64,000 bases of DNA, from NCBI GenBank assembly GCA_030280995.1, contig JASXTE010000007.1:10321001-10385000 (forward strand). The letters are read 5' to 3'. This DNA comes from Hemileia vastatrix. Its lineage: Eukaryota; Basidiomycota; Pucciniomycetes; Pucciniales; Zaghouaniaceae. Both the position numbers and the translations under genes were made by a program. The notes under the pieces were generated by a model. It was not told the DNA's origin. It did no database searches and saw only the letters and a program-made list of their open reading frames with translations. This document shows positions 57,735 to 64,000 of the stretch, piece after piece; the first letter of the stretch is position 1; each line of letters opens with the position of its first letter.

Positions 57735-58015
57735 TCTATATATGAAATTGAATATTATGGTATGTTAAGTGTTGTGGCTCAACCATCACTCAAATTTGTT
57801 CCAACTGATGCTCACCTTAAATCCAAAGCTCTGCTCAAGAAGGGATAAATTGAGGCTTAATTTAGGGCCAACTTTTTTTTCAAAATTTTTTTCTTATAAT
57901 TTAAAAAAAGTTTCCTAATTCTTTCAAAACATTTCCCCAACAATTTCCTAACCTCTTCCTGAAAGTTTCAAAAAGAGGGAACTTCTAGCAGTTCACCCCC
58001 TGATTTCCCGTGGTT
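57735..58015 (+). repeat. Dispersed repeat R1, second copy, abutting truncated element C
   Basis: Matches 44870-45134, including AAGCTCTGCTCAAGAAGGGA and the end TTCTAGCAGTTCACCCCCTG followed by TTTCCCGTGGT. Immediately after this terminal motif the sequence switches to the reverse-transcriptase gene of element C, in the middle of a conserved block. Confidence 0.7.
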
Positions 58016-58177
58016 TATAGAGTTAATTCTGGGTAAAGGATAGATATCATCAACGTTATAAGTGTTTAAAGCTCTATAATCATCACATAACCTAGCTTTA
58101 TCTTTCTCATAAGAGATTAGGACAGGTGAGATAACACAATATCTAGGTGTTTCCACTACCTTTTCAATAATTTTCAT
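58016..58177 (-). pseudogene. Reverse transcriptase N-terminal fragment (element C)
   Basis: Reads KIIEKVVETPRYCVISPVLI, then KARLCDDYRALNTYNVDDIY and PLPRINSI. This matches residues about 42-94 of the element A reverse transcriptase. The sequence ends at the R1 junction, before the LDGNKGYHQ and YIDD motifs. Confidence 0.85.
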
Positions 58178-58601
58178 TTTTAAAAGTGTAGAAATATTGT
58201 CTTCAATATCTTTTCTCTTTGTGGGAGAAGCAGGATAAGGCTTCTTCTTTAAACTAGGTAGTATTTCAGCTGATGGAGTAGATAATGAAAGCTCAATTTA
58301 TTCTTTTACCAATCCTAATTAATGTGACCCATGAGCAAAGGCCATAGGAAAAGATTTTATCAATTGAATGATGGAATATTTTTCCTCACCGGAAAGTTGT
58401 TCTCCAAAAGAAGCATTGTCAATTTCAGACAAAAGGGCAGGCATTTCTTTTGTAGATCTTCCTTTATGTTGAACTACAGAATGATATGTGTTCAATCCTG
58501 GTGTTAATAGATTTTAAGGGAGGAAATCTTTAATTTTCTCTTCCCAATCATCCCCATTGTGAAGCATTGGTTTGAAAGATCCAATTTTTTGCCATATTTT
58601 T

Positions 58602-59583
58602 CTAAAATATCATTTCCCACAATGAACAACTGCTTAAATTATCATTTTTCATGACAAAAAAATTACATATTGCTCTTACAAAACCATGGTTATATTTGAA
58701 AAATACTCTGGATTTGTATTTACCAATGGGGGACAAAAGAGATCCATAACCTCTCCAATTCTCTGAAATGATAGGCATAAGTTTTGATTTATAATTTCTG
58801 GTCCACTGAAGCAAGTGCTTTTTCAGATACCACACTTCCTCCAGCTCCAGAATCTAAAACAACCTCAATTTTATTTCCATTAATCAAGAATGGTGCCTTG
58901 AGAGGGGCAATAATAATTGAGCTGTCCTCAAGATTCCTCATGATCTCAGCATCCTCTACTGTATATAAATCATCATTCTCAATATCATTATTATTTAAAT
59001 AATGAATATCTTCTTCCAGCATTAAAATTTCCTGTTGAGATTTATATGAAAAGTTGCAGGCACAAACACATGAAGTATAATCCAGTGCAACTGTGTCATC
59101 ATCATTTTCCTCTGTCTTTTCAAAAAGATTTATTTTCTTGTCACAGACTTGGCCTTTCTGCCAAGGCTTCCTGTTTTTGAAGCAAGTCTTTGTTGCATAC
59201 TTTTTTGGTGCAACAGGGGCAGAAGGTTTACCAACTTTTTCAACAGGTTTTTTTTGGTAATTGGAGGTTTTCTCCAATGAAGTTCTAGGAATAAATATTC
59301 TAGACTCATACTTTTTATTTAAAAGGATCTCATTACAAGTATTGATAAAAGAAGAAGGTTCTCTTGAGAACTCAGTCCTAGCAACTATTAAGTCTCTCAG
59401 AGACATAGGTAATTTATAGAGGATCTTGTCCTTCCATAATTCAAACTCCATATCTGGGTCCATTAACCTCAGAATTTTTACAAGTTTCATCAGGAACTCA
59501 ATAGGTTTTTCAGCAGAAAAAGAGCTACATCTTTCTTCTTCATACTGCCTTTTTTGAGCTATCCTAAACTTGGAAACCACCAA
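58602..59583 (-). pseudogene. Gag C-terminal half and protease (element C)
   Basis: The frame 59583-58789 has the Gag helical block (LRLMDPDMEFELWKDKILYK), a ruined knuckle (CFKNRKPWQKGQVC: second Cys to Asn, His to Gln) and the protease core VVLDSGAGGSVVSEKAL. A frameshift at about 58800 moves the rest of the protease (YGSLLSPIGKYKSRVFFKYN) to the frame 58835-58602. Sequence with further lesions links this to reverse transcriptase. Confidence 0.8.
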
Positions 59584-59880
59584 ATTGTGCTCTAATTAAT
59601 TTTTTTTAATCTTCCCATGAGTAGTCATTTTTATCTAAGAGGAAGATTCATACCACATTAGGGCTAAATTGGTAAATAAAGAAATTAATTTTGACACAAT
59701 TTCCTCATATGGAAGTTTTTCAGAATTTTTTAGGTTATCAATCCTGCAAATAAATTACTGCCAATAAGAGGAAGAATCACCATCAAATGTTAGATATTGG
59801 TCAAGTTTTGGCCAATTCTTTTGATTTGAAGTAGTCTCCTTATTAAAAGCTTGTTTCTGGGTGTGAACAAGCTGTAGATT

Positions 59881-61393
59881 CTATAATTGGGCAGTAATCT
59901 TATTTTTTATCCCTTCTGTAGATGAACAAGGTACATCATCAATTTTTGATGGAAACTCAGTATTACCTACAGGTATTTCTGGCACTAATTTTACTTTAAA
60001 TGAACTAGGTACAGGTGCAATTGGATTATCCTGTGCAACTGGTTCTTTCAAAGGAATGTCATAAAACTTTTGGTCATGTAACAATTAATTCAATTTCTCT
60101 TCAATGGTTGTTAGCCTATTCTTCATTCTTGGAATACTAGATAAACTCTAATTGATGGTTGCAAAAGGTAACTGGTTCTTATTTTGAAAAGATGAATAAT
60201 GTTCATCTAATCTTTTCAAGTTCAACTTATTTCCCTCTAGCTCCTGGAAACAGATAGGCAAAGTATCTTTTAATTTAGACAAATCATTCTTGATATATTT
60301 CCACAAAGTAACTTTCTTTTCATGAGTTACTTTGTATTTGAATAAATAATCAGAAACTCTTTGTAATTCACTCCTCAATGCTTTATACCCTTGTTCAGTT
60401 AACAAACTGTTAAATTTCTGAGTCAATTGCATGATGTTCATTATTTGATTTTTTTAGCAATAATATTCCTCAAATATTCATCATTGATGTTAGCTACATC
60501 TGGAGTATTTGTCAATAGGGAAACAGAATAATTTTCCATATTCTCATAAAATTCAGGATCAAGTGTTTCATCAATAAGAGCAATATCAAGATTTATCATT
60601 GAAATAGCAATCAATACCAAAGGATTATTTACATTAGAATATTGGGCAATCTGTCTACTACAGTCAGTCTCTATTGGTCTCAAAGTCTCATCTCCTCTTC
60701 CAGAATTACCTGGAAGAACTGAATTAGTAACAAGAAAAGGTACTTGAGATTCAATAGAGGGGGTTACCATGGCTTTTGCAAGAGCTGGATGTGATTTTTT
60801 TTCCTCTTTCTTCCTCTTTGGTAGGGATGAGTAGGTGTTGGGTTGAACTGATGGGTTCTGGAAGGACCTGCCTGAGGTGCTTGCTGTTGTTGTGGTTTTT
60901 TTTGGGCCTGTAGATAGTTCCACTGGGTGTTTAGCCATTCCCATTTCCATTTTAAAACTTCCACCTTTTCCTGTTTTTGAGGGGCCAATCTTGGAAGGGA
61001 TTTTGGGGCAGAAGGAGGTTTCCACTTCTCTTGAAAATGGACTCTATTTTTCTTACCTTTTCTCCTAGATACTCCGCTTTTGACCTCAGTTTGAGATTTT
61101 CCGACCTCAACTCCATGATGTGAGTGTAGAGATTGCTGACTTTCTGATGCAAGGGAATCTTTTTTATCTAGAATACCTTTGGAAGCTCTTCAGGGGGGCT
61201 GATTGAAGGCTTTTGATCCAGAGAAGTTTTCTCCACTTTTATTTCTATTTCTTGCATTGCCACATCCTAATTGATCCAGTAAATGATTAATTTGAGCAAT
61301 TTTTGTAGTCAAAGGAGAACTTACAGAAGTTTCATCATAATCAATCAAATCTAGTTCCTCATCATGGCCAGCAGAAGCACTTTGATCAGTAAT
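59881..61393 (-). pseudogene. Gag N-terminal region (element C), start codon lost
   Basis: It aligns with B from the first residue, but the initiator ATG is ATT at 61393-61391 (then TDQSASAGHDEELDLIDYD). A stop follows about 70 codons in. An indel near 61000 shifts the frame to 61025-60441, and another lesion gives 60441-60148 and 60084-59881. Coiled-coil and QVPFLV...LLTNTPDV blocks resemble element B. Confidence 0.8.
60764..61257 (-). pseudogene. Overlapping ORF nested in gag (ORFx, element C copy)
   Basis: The ATG at 61257 is at the same alignment position as in B, 136 nt after the Gag start. Blocks in order: QEIEIKVEKTSLDQKPSISP, PPEELPKVF, a stop, IKKIPLHQKVSNLYTHIMEL and its coiled coil, a frameshift near 61000 shared with gag, then EKVEVLKWKWEWLNTQWNYL, QAGPSRTHQFNPTPTHPYQR, GRKRKK and a final QKPW with TAA. 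The PW-stop ending is the same as in A. Confidence 0.55.
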
Positions 61394-63711
61394 TTTTGTA
61401 AATAACCTGGACTGAAAGAAAGAAATATTTAAATTTTAATCAGTTTTTATTTTAATTTTTTTTAAGAAAAATAAGAGATAGAAAAAAAATATTTCTAGTA
61501 TATAATCAATTATCAGAATTTTTTAATCAACTGGAATAATGAAAATATAATGTTTGTCAGGACAAAAAATGAACTAAAATAATAATCACAATTCTTATTA
61601 ATTAGATTAAGATAATTATGTTTTGTTACCTGGATTTAAAATGAATAAACTGAAATAATAAAATAATTTGTTAATTACTAATATATATGTTGATAATTGT
61701 CAGCCAGGCAATACCAGGAGCCCAGCAAATTATATGTTAATTTATTGGACCTGAAAGAGGGTGTAAGAATTGTATTTTATGTATATAAATTAATATTTTA
61801 TTGCATAATAAAATTATATAAGTATCTTATTAATAATAAGTGTTATATTAATTTTATTGTTATATAAATTTTTATTCATTTAAATTAAGCTTAAATATAT
61901 TTTATATTCTACAAATAATGGCGCTTTTTTATGTATTTATTAATTATAAATTAATAATTAATTAATTACAAAAACATATATTATAATTATATATTTAAAA
62001 TTGACTTATAATGTAATTAAGTTAATTGATTAATTTTATATATATTAAATAAAACTTCATATATTATTAAGCAATAATATTGGGCGCTTCTTTTGACCCT
62101 TATTTGTGTCAGGAAAAATTATTAAATAAATTATAATACTTATTTAATAACATAGTATTAAAATCCCCATTTTAAATTACAAATAACACTAAATTAATTA
62201 TCTGTTTCATTTAAACTAATTATTGAATTAATTACATAGTTAAAACAATTACTTAAAATTGCTTTAAACTGAATTGAATCTATTCCACAAATTTTGGCGT
62301 GAAAATAATTTTATTTGTTTTACTTAAAACCTTTACATGTCACTATAATATCTGTTTTTAATTATTTTTACTCATTGTTCTCATGTTTCAGACTTTTTTG
62401 GTTAATGATTATTTTAATTAAGTGTTTTGGGATGTTATGGTGGGAAAAGGATTAATTACTCACATGTTTTAGTAAATTGTGACATATTTTTCTCTTGATA
62501 GTCATGTTTCATTTTCTATTCTGTTATCTCTTGTTTTAGCTATTCCTAATTTGTATTTATTGATTGGTGGCACTTCAGGGGTACCTTGGTCTATAAAAGG
62601 GCCTTGGATAATCCCCTTTAAAGTATCACTTACTATACAACCAAAATCTGAACAAATTGTTAATATAATATGTTTTATTATTATTTTTATTAGTATTAAA
62701 TTTCTAATTTAAATTCAATATAACTATTTACAGGTTGCTTTAAGTCTGATAGTAATTATAGTGTTTTCCGTGCAGAAATAATAATCCTTACTTTAAATAA
62801 ATATTTTCATTTAATAAAACCTCATTTTTGTGTCATCCCTCAAGTAAAACGTCATTGTCTCTCTTTAAATAAATTATTTTATTTTATTCCCTTATTTCTT
62901 TTACTTCCTATAAACCCTTCTTTCCTATTCCCCTTTTCCTCCTCTTCTTCTTTCCCTTTTTCTTCCTTCTTCTAGACGACCAACCGACAATAATTATCAG
63001 GACTGAGAGTCAACTGAAACATTTAATTTCCAGGACTTAATGTCAACTGCAATAATTTTAATTACCAGGACTTAATGTCAACTGAAATAATCTAATTACC
63101 AGGACTTACTTTCAACTGAAATAATTTAATTACCAGGACTTACTGTCAACTGTATTAATTTAATATAATTAATTCAACTAATTTTATTATTTTATTATTT
63201 TACTTCCAGGACAATATGTCAACTGAAATAATAAGATATTATTTTAATAATCAGGACTAGAGGTAAACTGTAATATTTAAAAAAAATATAATATAATTAG
63301 TTTAGTTTTTATATTACTTTAAGGACTAAGAACAATATATTTCTATCTTGGTCAACTAAGAAAAAAAAATATTATATTTACCAGGCACCGCCTTCTGTAA
63401 TGTGAGCAAATTAATGCCACTTCAGAGGGCTGAGTAAAAAAGATATATGTAAACTATGAAAATAAAAAGTAATACTCACAGATGGTACCCAATATAGTCA
63501 ACACAAATATATATGACTATTGCCAATATATGAACTTAAAATTTTGAGTGCGGTTTGATTCCCAGTCGCAGAAAAAAAATAAGTCACGTGGTTGATGACA
63601 TTCGTCGTTTTCACTGTCAACCTGTCCTTACTATTCCTCAATGTCTATGTTCCCTTGGTTTCCAGCTTCAAGATATAAATGTGCCATTGACAATTCAATA
63701 AGGGCCTCAAG
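61394..63711 (-). other. 5' leader of element C, split by a solo LTR, with repeated CAGTTGACATTAAGTCCTGG motif
   Basis: Sense-strand motif copies lie at about 61530-61680 (diverged) and at 62996-63270 (about six copies, 30-50 bp apart in plus-strand form CCAGGACTTAATGTCAACTG). A block shared with B (GAGCAAATTAATGCCACTT) is at about 63403-63421 and a T-arm-like GGTTTGATTCCCAGTCGCA at 63552-63570, 142 bp from the LTR. Confidence 0.6.
61698..62989 (+). mobile_element. Solo LTR nested in element C leader, TSD ATAAT
   Basis: 1292 bp in plus orientation, TGTCAGCCAGGC at 61698 to CCAACCGACA ending at 62989. It is flanked by ATAAT on both sides (61693-61697 and 62990-62994). It belongs to the element A LTR family (TATAAAAGGGCCTTGGATAA at 62592, CTTCTAGACGACC near the end), in the opposite orientation to C. 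It inserted after C did. Confidence 0.92.
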
Positions 63712-64000
63712 TGTTGGGGTAGGCTTTTGGTCAGGAAGATTTTGATGGAAGTTTAATGGCATTGGTAGGCGGAGTGTGAAGATTTTAAAGTCAAAGGTAT
63801 GTAAGGAATTATCTTTGTTTTAATTTACTCAAATTAGAAGGTAAAAGGTTTTATAATTATTATTATAATTAATAATTTTAGAGACATGTAATTTAAATAC
63901 TAAAATAATAAATTATAGTAATAAATAATATTTGATTAAAGTAAATAAAATAAATGTGTAAGTAAAGGATTATTCAAAACAACCAGAAAGGGGAGGCCTT
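63712..64000 (-). repeat. 5' LTR of element C, partial
   Basis: It starts TGTTGGGGTAGGCTTTTGGT and aligns with the start of the element B LTR (TGTCAAGGTAAGCTTTTGGT). It continues past the window end. The last bases (GGGGAGGCCTT) correspond to the B promoter region. Confidence 0.8.

Larger units (their letters stand above)
58016..64000 (-). mobile_element. Chromovirus C: truncated Ty3-type element related to A and B
   Basis: On the minus strand: 5' LTR (starts beyond the window; inner edge 63712), long leader, gag (about 61393 to 58840), protease, and the first part of reverse transcriptase, cut at 58016 by repeat R1. The rest of pol and the 3' LTR are missing. Multiple frameshifts and stops make it the most decayed of the three. 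A solo LTR is nested in the leader at 61698-62989. Confidence 0.88.

Overview
This looks like a transposon-filled, AT-rich stretch of a basidiomycete fungal genome, most plausibly a rust fungus (Pucciniales). The evidence is the mix of chromodomain-bearing Ty3 retrotransposons, degraded Plavaka/CACTA-type Tnp2 transposases, an SNF2-type gene, spliceosomal introns of about 60-75 nt with GTAAG donors, and very low GC. The organism is an inference. No bacterial, tRNA, rRNA or CRISPR gene is visible, and I found no clearly intact host gene.

Layout. 1-3970: the 5' part of a minus-strand Ty3-type element (LTR, tRNA-Lys-like primer site, Gag, protease). 4304-5010: a three-exon broken gene. 6.2-9.0 kb: copia relic, a solo LTR with perfect 5-bp target duplication, and decayed coding remnants. 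9.26-11.14 kb: a dense array of 30-42-bp palindromes arranged in ~320-bp units with an internal inversion. 13.6-14.3 kb: a Tnp2 C-terminal relic. 14685-23827: full-length chromovirus A (minus). 23.83-43.8 kb: a satellite-like array of ~608-bp monomers, each carrying a 38-bp palindrome. Its first 5 kb form one large inverted repeat, and it is split at 33253-41959 by full-length chromovirus B (TSD ATAAA). 44.4-46.2 kb: ATGCAT-rich microsatellite, two dispersed repeats (R1, R2) and three foldback modules built on the same 38-bp palindrome. 46.95-55.94 kb: a block of four degraded multi-exon genes (accessory gene, Tnp2 transposase, unknown plus-strand gene, SNF2 ATPase). 56032-57202: a solo LTR immediately upstream of, and co-oriented with, the SNF2 gene. 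57.7-64 kb: truncated chromovirus C, with another solo LTR nested in its leader and its 5' LTR running off the window.

Elements A, B and C are related. Each codes Gag-Pol in one long frame (Gag, CX2CX7HXC knuckle, DSG protease, YIDD reverse transcriptase, RNase H, HHCC/DDE integrase with an AT-hook-like motif and a chromodomain in A and B). All three copies carry inactivating stops or frameshifts. The most interesting observation is a second open frame of about 180 codons nested in the +1 frame of the gag region of all three elements. Across the copies it is better conserved in protein sequence than the Gag frame it overlaps. Two unrelated palindrome-based repeat arrays with higher-order inversions are the next most unusual features.
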